Shown here: piece after piece, positions 1 through 9,254 of the stretch
Layout: each line of letters begins with the position of its first letter
How positions within the stretch are numbered: position 1 is the first letter of the stretch
DNA from: Acanthosepion esculentum
Taxonomy: Eukaryota > Mollusca > Cephalopoda > Sepiida > Sepiidae
Assembly (NCBI GenBank): GCA_964036315.1
Contig: OZ038508.1
Location: 43,707,935-43,771,934 of the forward strand
DNA: 64,000 nucleotides
Direction: 5' to 3'
Position numbers and translations under genes: made by a program
Notes under the pieces: generated by a model
Database searches by the model: none
What the model was told of the DNA's origin: nothing
The model's input: the letters and a program-made list of their open reading frames with translations, nothing else

Positions 1-533
1 TATGGTCACTAAGAACAACCAGATCGATAAGTTTTATTCTAAAAACGGTGATGTCAGGTTTTCTGGACTCAAGGATGTTGTCTGTTTGGATGTTGAAATC
101 CCAAAAGATTTTCACCCGGTCGTTTTTAATCATTTTCTCTAGCTAGTGACGCTATGATTTCACGTCGATTCCCAAATAGGCGCCAATGCAGACAAGAGGC
201 CACTTTATCCTGGCGTCGACATTAATGATTTACGTGATATTATTAATATTATTATTTATATTATTAGTAGAATTATTATTTTGAATCATTCATTTTTCAT
301 ATTTAGATTATCTTGTACATTTGGCTAGGGATCAAGTGACGGCAAGTTACTCCATTATTCAAAGCCTCTCTTTATTATTCCCACTGATGCGCATATAGTA
401 TTGTACTGATGACACATAGGGAAAGAAAACTACAGGAACTCATAGACAATAGAGTAAGTGAAAGCGAGAAGAATGGACTAACTATCCATTGTAAGAAGAC
501 AGAATAAATGGTCGTCATCAAGAAGGATAACTG
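1..533. other. No recognisable feature
   Basis: I see no gene, motif or repeat here. Open frames are short and codon-unlike. The 62-residue minus-strand frame that ends at the palindrome at 534-566 looks like chance. Confidence 0.5.
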
Positions 534-566
534 TAGATGCGAGGTCTGATTCGGACCTCGCATCTA
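534..566. repeat. Perfect 13-bp palindrome with 7-nt loop
   Basis: The arm TAGATGCGAGGTC (534-546) is followed by TGATTCG and then its exact reverse complement at 554-566. A stem this perfect and GC-rich stands out in AT-rich DNA. It lies directly upstream of an RTE-like LINE fragment. It is not followed by a T run, so I do not call it a terminator. Confidence 0.8.
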
Positions 567-568
567 GT

Positions 569-890
569 GATAGAACACATCTATCTAGGAAGTCTTTTTA
601 ACAGACGACAAAAAGTGTTTCTCAGAAACCGTTGGCGTGCTGGAATAGAAGAATATGATATCCAAAAGCAAAACCAAGTATTAAGAAACAGGAAAATTTT
701 CGTTAAAATCAAAGAAAGAGTACTGAACCGCTATTCACTTCTGTTTTATGGCAAAGAATGCAGAAGAATTTCTTCACAGATAAAAAGGAAACTTGAAGCA
801 ACAAATGTGGTTCTACAGAAGGATGTTGAGAATACAGTGAACAGAAATTAGTGCAATGAGGACGTTTTCATGAGCCTTGCCCTCAGAAAC
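569..890 (+). mobile_element. RTE-like LINE fragment (RT C-terminal part)
   Basis: The plus-strand translation reads with frameshifts through YLGSLF, a stretch like NQVLRNRKI, and KIKERVLNRYS, then LFYGKECRRISSQIKRKLEATNVVL. This is the post-catalytic region of endonuclease/reverse-transcriptase LINE proteins, where a tyrosine-glycine step (LLYGSECW) precedes a methionine-rich helix (KLEATEMWFYRRML). The W of the usual ECW is replaced and stops interrupt the frame, so the copy is dead. No 5' endonuclease or catalytic FADD box is present. The upstream edge follows the palindrome at 534-566. The assignment to the RTE type rests on recalled family motifs and was not tested by alignment. Confidence 0.7.
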
Positions 891-1149
891 ATATGAGGTT
901 AGAGTAATGATAAGCGATTTATGTAAAGGTTATCGAAGAGAAAAATGAAATCAACAAAGCGAGTTCAATTTCAAGTCAAGTTCGCTACTTTCACTTACAC
1001 TTTATAGCCTTGAGAAAGAGATAATCCTTCTTTTCTCCCCTCTCAGGTATAGATATGCATTCTTGACTTTGGATGACAGAGAGTCCAGGAAAAGTCTATG
1101 AATTCACACCCATGGAAAAGTATTCCAAATCTTTTCTATAGAAAAAATG

Positions 1150-1277
1150 AAAATTGGATGCTGGGGAAAACAAATTATTTTAAGTAATAAGAGAGAAAAG
1201 ATAGAAAAAGAAAGAAAAAAGGAAAAAAAAAACAAATAAATAAAGAAAGGGATGAAACAAAAAAGAAAGGAAAACAA

Positions 1278-1309
<32 letters not shown>

Positions 1310-1720
1310 AAAAGAAATTAAGCGAGACAAAAAGAAAGGAAGCAGATTCTGAGAAAAATATCAAGTGATCGAAAAACGTAGATATTGAGAGAAAATGAAG
1401 TATGAGATATGACAAAGAAAGAAAAAGGAACAAATCAAATATTAAAAAAATGGATACTGAAAGAAAAAGGTTTTGGTAACAAATAAATAAAGAAGGAATA
1501 AAAAATTAAATGAAGAAAAGTTGATATTTGACAAAACGAATTTTATTAGATGACAATAAAGAAAGAAAATGGATACTGAGTGAAAACGTATTCTGTTAGT
1601 TAACAAATAATGAAATTGTGTATGAAAAAAGAAATGAAAAGAAAAGAATGAAAGAAACTAACCGAAGCAAAAATAAAAAAAGAAAGAAAAAAGTGGATAG
1701 CGAGAGAAAATGATATATAC
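1150..1720. repeat. Polypurine (GAAA)n-rich low-complexity tract
   Basis: This is an A/G-rich stretch with a pure GAAA run near 1283-1310 and many GAAAGAAA variants. The minus-strand frames rich in F, S and L over it are low-complexity translations and not genes. Confidence 0.85.
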
Positions 1721-2390
1721 TACGTAATAAAGAAAGAACGACACCACGAATGAATGAAGGATTGAATGAATGAAAGACACATCTCAGACGAAAACAAATT
1801 GTATAACATGGAAGAAAAAAATGTATTTTCAATATTTTCCGAAGATTGTGGATATTTTTTATACCGCTGAAATTTTTGTCGACTCTCCTCCGTCTCATCC
1901 GATTCTTCCGTTGAAAAATTACAGCTTTTTGTGTTTCGAGTTTTAGGATTGGCTAAGCAGAAAATTATCACGTTATTTCACAATGGCAGACAAGGAATCA
2001 CATTCTGACAAAAAAAGAAGACGCGCTTGTCGGTCTGTCTGTCTGTCAGTCTGTCAACATGAACGTCAATTTGTGAGTTTTACTTCAATTTAAAAAGAAC
2101 ATATGCCACTATTTTTAGTTGTGTTTGAATGAAATGCCGTTGTTTTAAATGAAGAGGCTGGAAACTGAAAATCTCAGTGGATAATTACATGAGAAATTGG
2201 TTGAGGTAAAATAGCGAAAAACAATAAAAAATGTCGTTGATTAGAAATGGGAACACTTGCATGGTGGCTGAGATAGTTTTGTATTTACCAGCACAGCCAA
2301 TGATCAATGTTGTAGTAACTTTGAAAGCAAGTAGCTTGAATGCGTGCTTTTAAAACAGGCTGGTGTATACCAGGTAGAAGACAAATGCAA
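1721..2390. other. No gene; short GTCT run
   Basis: No coding signal was found. A short GTCTGTCTGTCAGTCTGTC stretch near 2034-2057 resembles the 5' region of the Helitron-like repeats seen at 22619 and 62860, but nothing else of such an element is recognisable here. Confidence 0.4.
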
Positions 2391-2394
2391 CATC

Positions 2395-2890
2395 TTTTTA
2401 TGTGCTGTGTCCGATCATGGCTCTCCGCAACATCCTGTACTTTATAGTTCTTAATAAATTTTGTCTTTCATAAACCCTGTTCCTCATGCTTACTAAGTAC
2501 GCCATGCGTTGCTTTCCTCTGTTCCTCTTGCCTCCAAGTCTGTCTTGAGAGTATCAGATTTCCCAAGCCCTCTTTCCTCATTATGTACCCAAGAAACACT
2601 AACTGTCTCTTTCTGATGGTAAGTATAAATTTCCTTTTTGTTTCCATTTTCTCTAAAACTTCGTCGTTGCTCACATGTTCACTACATGGTATCCCCAGCA
2701 ACCTTCTGTAGAACCACATTTCTGTTGCTTCATGTCTCTGCTTCCTCTTTGAGGGGATCGTCCATCACTCACAGCCATGCAGGAGGAAAGGTGTTACGCA
2801 ACATTTGAGTAGTCTTTTCCTTGTTTCTAGTGAAGTCTTTCTATTTCGTAGTACTCTGGTTAGCGTTCGAACATAGTCTTCCTAAAATCA
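2395..2890 (-). mobile_element. RTE-like LINE 3' fragment
   Basis: Read on the minus strand, the DNA runs from ETRKRLLKCCVTPFLLHGCE through a frameshift to MWFYRRLLGIPCSEHVSNDEVL, then RKRQLVFLGYIMRKEGLGNL, and ends in the family's 3' sequence (complement of the stretch near 2397-2430, which gives GGAGAGCCATGATCGG and a tail). YGCE/W, the EHVSNDEVL helix and FLGxIMRKEGL are the recurrent landmarks of this LINE, found in many fragments of this window. The copy is 5' truncated and carries at least one stop, so it is inactive. Confidence 0.8.
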
Positions 2891-2964
2891 TTTCTTGAAA
2901 GAAAATTACATAACAAAATGTGTATGATTCCATTTTATAACATACATTTCGTTTCTATATGTGA

Positions 2965-2974
2965 TACACAGAAA

Positions 2975-3022
<48 letters not shown>

Positions 3023-3342
3023 CTCAGAAGGACAAAAAGATAGACTAACAAGATATATATATATATACAGAGAGACACACAACCTTTAATAGATATTTAT
3101 CTAAGATCTTAGCGGAGACAGATAGATATATAGAGATAGACTGGGAAAAAGACAGCTAGAGATAAACTACGTGTGATAGATAGATAGATAGCTAGATAGA
3201 TAGCTAGCTAGCTAGCTAGCTAGCTAGCTAGCTAGATAGATAGATATGAACAGATTGAGATTGATAGAGAGATATGAACAGAGATAGATAGATACATAGA
3301 TAATGAACAGGTCATAATAGATAGATAGGAATGAACAGATTG

Positions 3343-3403
<61 letters not shown>
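2965..3403. repeat. GATA-type microsatellite cluster
   Basis: There are three separate runs: (GATA)n at about 2970-3020, a TAGA/GCTA run at 3168-3245 (CTAG repeats near 3203-3234), and (GATA)n at 3343-3402. Degenerate GATA sequence lies between them. Poly-SIYL frames on the minus strand are its translation. Confidence 0.95.
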
Positions 3404-3537
3404 TGGAAATAGTAGCCGAGAGGGAAAGAGTGACACGAAACGTGAATACTTCCCGTACACACTCAGTGTTTTCTGACTTTTGTAATAACTTGAATGACAT
3501 GATGAGTAAAAACCCATATTTTAAATCAATTAATTTA

Positions 3538-3631
3538 AAATATTAATGCTCTGTAAATTTACATTGTGCACTATTGTGTACAAATAAAAATATTTATAAG
3601 AACACCGGATTTTATATCTTACTGTTCTTTC

Positions 3632-3635
<4 letters not shown>
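3538..3635 (+). repeat. Dispersed (AT)n-associated repeat, copy A
   Basis: It starts at ATTAATGCTCTGTAAA and ends with AAGAACACCGGATTTTA...CTGTTCTTTCTTTTTA. It matches 20960-21060 closely over about 100 bp, and both copies run straight into (AT)n. Beyond the (AT)n here lies TTTCGTCC-containing sequence (3718-3765) that on the minus strand gives GGACGAAACG, reminiscent of the 3' half of a hammerhead core. Confidence 0.65.

Positions 3636-3717
<82 letters not shown>
3636..3717. repeat. (AT)n microsatellite
   Basis: An uninterrupted AT dinucleotide tract of about 80 bp. Confidence 0.98.
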
Positions 3718-3720
<3 letters not shown>

Positions 3721-3849
3721 TAGTCTTTTATTTTCGATCGTTTCGTCCTAAATATGACCGGAATAAAGTTATTATTTAGTTCTCATTCACAAGGTGCTCT
3801 CTTTGGACACTTAAACGTGGAGAATTGGTTAACAAGCTTGTCTTGCTAG

Positions 3850-3980
3850 ATTAATGTGGTGTAATGGTTAGCATACATAACTCGCTAGATCAATTATGAT
3901 TGTGTAGTGAGTTCGATTCTCTGTGCTCCATAATTTCGGACACTGTGCCACACGTAAGCTATGATTAGTAAATTGTTATA
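3850..3980 (+). mobile_element. tRNA-derived SINE, copy 1
   Basis: A pol III A-box-like TGGTGTAATGGTTAGCA (3857 on) is followed by a B-box-like GTTCGATTC (3910-3918), then a body containing GTGCTCCATAATTTCGG and CACACGTAAGCTATGATTAG. A second copy with the same head and body is at 61205-61335, so this is a dispersed SINE and not a tRNA gene. There is no acceptor stem. Confidence 0.8.
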
Positions 3981-4379
3981 TATTTAGTCATAGATATAGA
4001 AACATCTAACTATTATTATCATCATCAAAATGGGCAGCAGCAAATATGGCGAGTTCCATGCTGGACAAAAATCTTTCTACAATCCTTCCGTAATGGTCTA
4101 AACTGTATACGTCTCTATCCTGACATTTTAAATTGATTTTGCTGTCACTTGGGCACCACCATCAGTTGCGTCAACTAGTTTCTCCTCATCTCTCCCGTTT
4201 TCTTTCCCATATACATTCTTGTCGCTTAATATCCCCTATAATAAATCTTATCTTGTTTCCTTTTTTGGTCCTTGTTCCTCTGTTTCAACAATTTAGCGCT
4301 CCCTAGCCTTGTTCTCTATTGTGAAAAGAATTTGATTTAATCAGTTATGTTCATTTTCATATTTTGCGCAATTACATCA

Positions 4380-4600
4380 GAACGGGCTTTTGAACTCAGA
4401 GTTGTCATACTAAGAAACTGGCTACCAATCAAGGCTGAAATTCCCAATCTATCCTACTATTTAACACATAGCTTGGGTAAAGTATATGGATGTAAAGTAA
4501 AAGCAATGGTTAGCGACTCAGAACCTGAAATCGGCGAGAAACAAGTTCAATATCAACGAGAAATTATTTCGAAATCAATAAGAAATCCATTCGAATTCCT
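4380..4600. mobile_element. SINE-like repeat body and tRNA-like head
   Basis: The segment TTTGAACTCAGAGTTGTC...AACTGGCTACCAAT...CTATTTAACACATAGCTTGGG recurs at 60660-60790. Its complement recurs at 47990-48085 and 50700-50820. Next to it, 4500-4560 carries a possible A box (AGCAATGGTTAGCGAC) and a B box (AAGTTCAAT). The two pieces may be two SINE fragments in opposite orientation. The 108-residue frame over it is not a gene. Confidence 0.5.
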
Positions 4601-5160
4601 GTCGAAAAAATACTTTGATGAAAACTGTGGATCCATTCCTACAGCTTTAGGTTACATAATAGTGCAGACTTAGCCCTATAGTCGTGGCTGTGAATTGGAG
4701 TAGCAGAAGGAAAACTCTGAGGTCATATTCCCAGCTGTCTGAATTTGTATGAAGATTGGTAGGTATTGGCTGCTAATACTGTGTGTTTAAAAGTAATACA
4801 CGACAGATTTATTCAATTTGCATAATCCTACTGGACAGAGATTATACAGAATTTTGTTGACACTGACGAGTAATGGGCCACAAGAAAGCCACACACACAC
4901 ACACACACAAACACAAACACAGATTGCTGAATTGAAAATGAATATACATCCCTAGTTGAATTTCTGAATAAGAGCAGAGGAAAGAAAGTAGTGAGATAAA
5001 ATGTCGTGTTTCTATAGAAAACATAATGACTATGTCTGTACATCTTTCGTTGTAGAAAAATACTGTCGGTATGTCGCTGGACGTGCTCTCAACCGATGTT
5101 TCTGCAGCAGACGAGAAGTCACTTTTAGATTCATTGTCGGAAGGCCAAACAAGGGCTTTG
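4601..5160. other. No gene; short (AC)n
   Basis: I see only a short (AC)n at about 4890-4920. No coding or RNA signal was recognised. Confidence 0.5.
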
Positions 5161-5166
5161 TTCAGG

Positions 5167-5270
<104 letters not shown>

Positions 5271-5289
5271 CAATGTATGTATTCATATT

Positions 5290-5820
5290 AGTATTTGTCA
5301 ATGAGAGAAAGAAACATCGATAAATTGATTAGGATACTTATAAAGCGTTTTAGATGGCTATATGCATAGCAATATATAGAGGACGATTCACGTTTTTCCC
5401 AGAGAAAGAAACGTAAGGAAGCGGTTTAACTAAAAAGAAAATGCCTTAATTGAAATATAAATCTGGAAAGTAAAGCTATTAACTAAAGTAGGTAGAACCA
5501 AATTGAAAGCATCTTGAAAAGCTCTTTAGTGTGGCAGTGACCTCACGATCCCTCGTCGTTCTGAATTTAGAATTTTTTTTGACATCATTAAGATCAACCA
5601 ACATCATTTCTTTAAGAATAATCGCCACAAATGTTTCTTGGTGCGCTTGTGTGTGTTTTCTTTTTCCTTTTATAACTATTTTTTAAAACTTTAAGTCTTA
5701 GTCGCCATATTGATTTTATCATTAACGTATGTTTAAAAAGTCTCCACGTTCGGTCATGAGGTCTCTCTATCCTTTTCTTTTCATCGATTCTTTTACTTGT
5801 AACATGGACTGTGTAAATTC
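5290..5820. other. No recognisable feature
   Basis: AT-rich DNA with no long frame, no repeat shared with the rest of the window and no RNA motif that I can see. Confidence 0.5.
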
Positions 5821-5821
5821 A

Positions 5822-5822
<1 letters not shown>

Positions 5823-5867
<45 letters not shown>

Positions 5868-5881
5868 ATATATATATATAT
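5823..5881. repeat. (CA)n(TA)n microsatellite
   Basis: (CA)n at 5823-5861, then CATACACATATATATATATAT. Confidence 0.95.
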
Positions 5882-6157
5882 CGTTAGATTTACGTTTAAA
5901 AATTCAAACATAGTTGCATTCCACACCACGTGACGTCCGCGTCTAACGACGAACGCTGTAAAGTGTAAACAAACTGCCAAATACAGTAATACAGTAATTC
6001 AATTAATTTCTGAGGAAGGACTGAGGTGGTCTGAAATATTAAATATATAAAAACATAGAAATAAATACTTTCGCAAAAAAAACACCCAATTTTTTTTCAG
6101 TTATTTTATCCATATATTATATACATATCAAGAAAGTATACGTAGCTTCTCATTATG

Positions 6158-6159
<2 letters not shown>

Positions 6160-6232
<73 letters not shown>
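6160..6232. repeat. (TA)n microsatellite
   Basis: A pure TA tract of about 72 bp. It directly abuts the tail of the minus-strand SINE at 6240-6480. Confidence 0.98.
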
Positions 6233-6234
<2 letters not shown>

Positions 6235-6239
6235 AGGGA

Positions 6240-6480
6240 TGTATTTTTATGTATTAATCCTATATATTTTATTACTTTAAAAGAATATTTTAGTGGATGC
6301 CAATATTTGAGTAGACACCCGTTTATTTTTAACAATATTTTATTTCGTCTACCGGCTTGAACATTCGAGAAATCTTATCAGAGAAAAATAGCATTCGAAC
6401 CCACGCCCTGTTTTGCAGGAATAAGCAGACTTTATCCGACGTTCTTTAACCATCTCGGCTACAAAGAATGTCGAGATTAA
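6240..6480 (-). mobile_element. tRNA-Ser/Leu-like SINE with conserved body
   Basis: On the minus strand the head reads GTAGCCGAGATGGTTAAAG (A box), then a long variable-arm-like stretch, then GTGGGTTCGAATG (B box, complement of 6394-6405). The body that follows contains the complement of GTCTACCGGCTTGAACATTC (6347-6366) and the tail runs into (TA)n. The class II tRNA layout suggests a Ser or Leu tRNA origin. The body motif (ACCGGCYTGAAC/TGTCCGAG) recurs in the elements at 17545, 52946 and 53290, so a conserved central domain is likely. Whether it is the published cephalopod 'Ceph' domain I cannot confirm. Confidence 0.65.
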
Positions 6481-6639
6481 GCAATATTCTATTTTGCCGT
6501 TTAAGCCCGCTTTTCCTTGTCAATAGATTCGAAAGTTCATTTCTGTATAGTTTCGTATCCGAAACGTAAACAAAGCAAATTCTAAAGAAGTATTGGATGC
6601 TTATTTATTAATCTGACCAATTCTTATAACTTTAAACGT

Positions 6640-6740
6640 TATTTTTAATGAATACCAATGTCTGAGTAGACACTCCGTTTATTTTTTTCTTAAACATTAT
6701 TATATTTCGTCTACCGGACTGCACATTCGGGAAAACTTAA
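6640..6740 (-). repeat. Partial second copy of the 6290-6370 SINE body
   Basis: AATACCAATGTCTGAGTAGACACTCCG...TTTCGTCTACCGGACTGCACATTCGGG repeats 6293-6370 with about 80% identity by eye, in the same orientation. Confidence 0.65.
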
Positions 6741-7019
6741 ATGAATGAAATATTAACGGATATCTACTAAAAGTAAGATTTAACATAATAAAAATATGCC
6801 GTATTATAAAGCAAAATCGATTAATTATTTAGAAATTGGTTTGTTTACGTCTCATTTATGATTTTCGAGAAAATCCGAAAGAGCAGGATGCTCTTTTAAG
6901 GCAAATAGAACCATGCATGATTGTAAAGATTTCCTTAGCAGAATCGTCAAAGCATGTCAGAGAATTTTAAAAGCATGTCTAGGTGGTTTCTGCCGGGGAG
7001 CCCATGTTCTTTAATAGGT

Positions 7020-7105
7020 TTTCTCGAATATGGAGTCCGGTAGAAGATATATAATACAGTTTGAAATAAACGGGGAGTCTACTCACACACGTGTGTCCAC
7101 GAAAA
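7020..7105 (+). repeat. Third, inverted copy of the SINE body
   Basis: TTCTCGAATATGGAGTCCGGTAGAAGATAT...AAACGGGGAGTCTACTCA is the reverse complement of the 6655-6735 segment. Confidence 0.6.
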
Positions 7106-7319
7106 ATAACATTTCAAGTAATGTATATTCATAGAAGGAAAAATATTAGCTCCTGAAAAATTAATTTCGGTTGAGCTCTCTGGTTTGAGGTGTGAATTTG
7201 TAAACAGTGACTATTTAAGCTAATATTGCACGACTCTTCGGCAGAATTGAGTCACTGTCAGTCACTGTGTGTTTATCTAAATCTAAAAATAAACACGCTA
7301 AAATTCACCTTCATTCCTG

Positions 7320-7408
7320 CCGTGCGCTGACGGCTTAGTGGGAGAAGTTCCGATTGACGCAAATTCAGTAGGGTTTCGATCCTAGCTAGAGGCAACCGGA
7401 CGTCTAGT
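7320..7408 (+). mobile_element. tRNA-like SINE head upstream of hammerhead
   Basis: GACGGCTTAGTGGGAGAAG resembles an A box and, about 35 bp on, GGGTTTCGATCCT resembles a B box. The sequence continues through GCTAGAGGCAACCGGACG into the hammerhead at 7409. If real, this is a pol III-promoted unit with a ribozyme, an arrangement known from schistosome SMalpha elements. The fusion could also be chance adjacency of two repeats. Confidence 0.45.
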
Positions 7409-7449
7409 CACACTGATGAGCTGTGAAACAGCGAAACAGTCTGTCTGTG
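7409..7449 (+). ncRNA. Type I hammerhead ribozyme, intact core
   Basis: In order: stem I strand CACA (7409-7412), core CTGATGA (7413-7419), stem II GCTG/CAGC with loop TGAAA (7420-7432), GAAA (7433-7436), a minimal stem III closed by C7437 and G7443 around AGTCT, the cleavage triplet GTC (7443-7445), and stem I return strand TGTG (7446-7449). All invariant core bases are present (CUGAUGA, GAAA, G10.1-C11.1 pair, GUC site). The two-base-pair stem III is the form described for Penelope-like elements and retrozymes, which usually cleave as dimers. Predicted cut: after C7445. Self-cleavage is inferred. Confidence 0.8.
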
Positions 7450-7599
7450 GATGACAATAATATATATGTAAAATGTATATATATATATATATATATGCAA
7501 TTTTCATATATATTATTTATATATTATATATGCGGGCTACTTATTGGAAAGTGGACAATATATGTGATAGCGCTAACATATTTAGTTGGATTGATGTGA

Positions 7600-7644
7600 G
7601 TTTGTAAAGCTGGGTGTCATGCCCTTTGTGATCGTCAGACAAAC
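7600..7644 (-). ncRNA. Degenerate hammerhead-like motif (left arm)
   Basis: On the minus strand: GTTTGT (stem I), CTGACGA (core, N7=C), a weak stem II region, GACA in place of GAAA, then ACAAAC closing stem I with 6 bp. The GAAA change and the missing GTC make it presumably inactive. Confidence 0.5.
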
Positions 7645-7764
7645 TGATTAATTTTTAAATTTGGATTTATCTATAGTTGCCTATATCGGTGTTTTTATGG
7701 GAGTGGGAGAAAAAAGCACCGATATACGCAACCATAAATAAGTCCAAAATTTAAAAATTAATCA

Positions 7765-7806
7765 GTTTGTCTGATCGCAAATAGCGTGAAACGCGGGGTC
7801 ACAAAC
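7765..7806 (+). ncRNA. Degenerate hammerhead-like motif (right arm)
   Basis: GTTTGT (7765-7770) pairs perfectly with ACAAAC (7801-7806). Between them lie CTGAT without the following GA, a CGC/GCG stem with AAATA loop, TGAAAC and a GTC triplet at 7798-7800. The site and GAAA are kept, but the 5' core has lost G8/A9. Confidence 0.55.
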
Positions 7807-7830
7807 TCACATCAATCCAACTCTCTCTCT

Positions 7831-7832
<2 letters not shown>

Positions 7833-7898
<66 letters not shown>
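7833..7898. repeat. (AT)n microsatellite
   Basis: This tract separates the hairpin at 7586-7820 from the Penelope-like element. Confidence 0.97.
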
Positions 7899-7906
<8 letters not shown>

Positions 7907-7954
7907 TTATAAAAAGCTCAAACAATAATATTTTTAGTTAGAATTTCTTACGTT

Positions 7955-7990
7955 GGAATCGTAATCAAGACTTAATTCATCAGACCTACA
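7955..7990 (-). ncRNA. Hammerhead-like relic at PLE 3' end
   Basis: The minus strand reads GGTCTGATGA followed by ATTAA-GTC-TTGAT, a plausible stem II, then TACGATTCC in place of GAAAC. CTGATGA is intact but the GAAA box is lost. Its position downstream of the PLE reading frame fits the known placement of hammerheads in PLE terminal repeats. Confidence 0.35.
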
Positions 7991-8249
7991 AATTCAAAAA
8001 GAAAATATATCTCCGGGTTTTAAAAAATAGTGATAGTGTATATGTGGAAGTGATAAACAAAGGTGAGAGGGAAATGTATATGATGATATGATTATGCAGA
8101 CATTTAAACTAAGATATTCATCATCAAATATGATATTCTCTTATGTTACCGGTCGCGGAATAGCAGACGCAGGTTGTAAATTCATGGTGCGGTTTTATGA
8201 CCTCGTACCACCTGAAGAACGAAATATTAACAACAGAACCATATGTCTA

Positions 8250-9193
8250 GATGCAATGTAATGTGTTGTGACTAGTTTGAAATGTAATTTTGTTGAGTGT
8301 GTGATGCTTTGTTTGAATGTAGATGGTCTTCAATATCTGAAGGATTTTTTATTGCGTGTATGTCTGTGTATCGTTGTGTCATCATCTAAAATCTGGCTAA
8401 TATTATGTACAAGGCTATGTTTTTTCTAAGACAAGTTGTTTAATAGAACTAAGATCAGAAAGGCGACAGGTAAATCTACGGGAGAGTGTGATTGTAGTAA
8501 AACCAATATATGTAGTGTGTTTATTATTTGGATCAAGGATACAACCTCTGAACGGGAATATAAATTTATACACTACATTGGCATTTTGTAGGAGGATTTA
8601 GTTGTGTGGTTGTAGGGTTATTGGAGACGTTGAAGTCAACTATTTTAATTTTTATATTATTTGATGAGATTAACTAGTTTATTATTATCAGTGGGTTTAA
8701 CATTTCTACCTAGTATTTGTTGAGTATTGTTCCATCAGTATTATGCATTTGGTTACAATAGTATAAGTTAATAGTGTCATCTTTATTTTGACGTACATTA
8801 TTATTATTATTAATATTATAAATTGTGTTAGAGGTATTATTAAGTTTATTGAGATACATTTTAATTTGTTCATCAATGACGGAATTAAGAAATTCATTAT
8901 TAACAAGAGTTTGCTTAATGTTATGTGATTCTTTATAGAATATTTTTTTTGAAGAAGATATCATTTGTGTGTATTAGAGTATTTTTTTTATAACGGTTAA
9001 TTTATATCGTTAGGGTCATTCATTATTATATTTAAAAAACACGAGTTAATGCTTGTGGGCTTTCTATATAGAGAATTAGTAAATCTATGTGTGCTGAAAT
9101 CAATAAAAACATCAAGGAATGGAATTTTATTATTAATATTAAGTTTGAATTTGAGGACGGGGTGACTTCCCAATTTGTTTTTGAGTTGTGTAA

Positions 9194-9195
<2 letters not shown>
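8250..9195 (-). mobile_element. Penelope-like element, RT C-terminus plus GIY-YIG (broken)
   Basis: Read on the minus strand in at least three frames. About 9195-9000 encodes LKFKLNINNKIPFLDVFID then LYRKPTSINS, the FLDV...YRKPT signature of Penelope-type reverse transcriptase. RYKKNTLIHT and the 8710-8964 frame (IKQTLVNNEFLNSVIDEQ) are the thumb/linker region. QQILGRNVKPTDNNKLVNLI follows near 8640-8710. 8588-8415 encodes NVVYKFIFPFRGC, THTTYIGF-like text (TTYIGFTTITLSRRFTC) and LSDLSSIKQ, a GIY-YIG endonuclease with the CxC-type linker. A last piece, LQILKTIYIQTKHHTLNKI (about 8352-8255), matches the domain's end. Frameshifts and stops kill it and the N-terminal RT fingers/palm are missing. 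(AT)n abuts its upstream end at 9198, and another tract lies beyond the downstream end at 7833-7898. Confidence 0.85.

Positions 9196-9197
<2 letters not shown>

Positions 9198-9252
<55 letters not shown>
9198..9252. repeat. (AT)n microsatellite
   Basis: It marks the truncated 5' boundary of the Penelope-like element. Confidence 0.97.

Positions 9253-9254
<2 letters not shown>

Larger units (their letters stand above)
7586..7820. repeat. Long inverted repeat (hairpin) of two hammerhead-like units
   Basis: The left arm, about 7586-7691, starts TTGGATTGATGTGAGTTTGT. The right arm, 7717-7820, is its diverged reverse complement and ends ACAAACTCACATCAATCCAA. The loop is about 25 nt. Each arm, read outward from the centre, contains a hammerhead-like core (7600-7644 minus, 7765-7806 plus). 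The element is followed by CTCTCTCTCTCC and (AT)n. I read it as a head-to-head dimer of one short retroelement tail, and not as a DNA-transposon MITE, because no terminal transposase-type TIR or TA duplication stands out. Confidence 0.85.

Noticed and set aside
1104..1433. 109-residue F/S/L-rich minus-strand frame
   Set aside because: Translation of the complement of a GAAA-rich low-complexity tract.
7586..7820. MITE of a DNA transposon
   Set aside because: The arms carry hammerhead-like cores and there is no obvious TA or other target duplication, so a retroelement tail dimer fits better.
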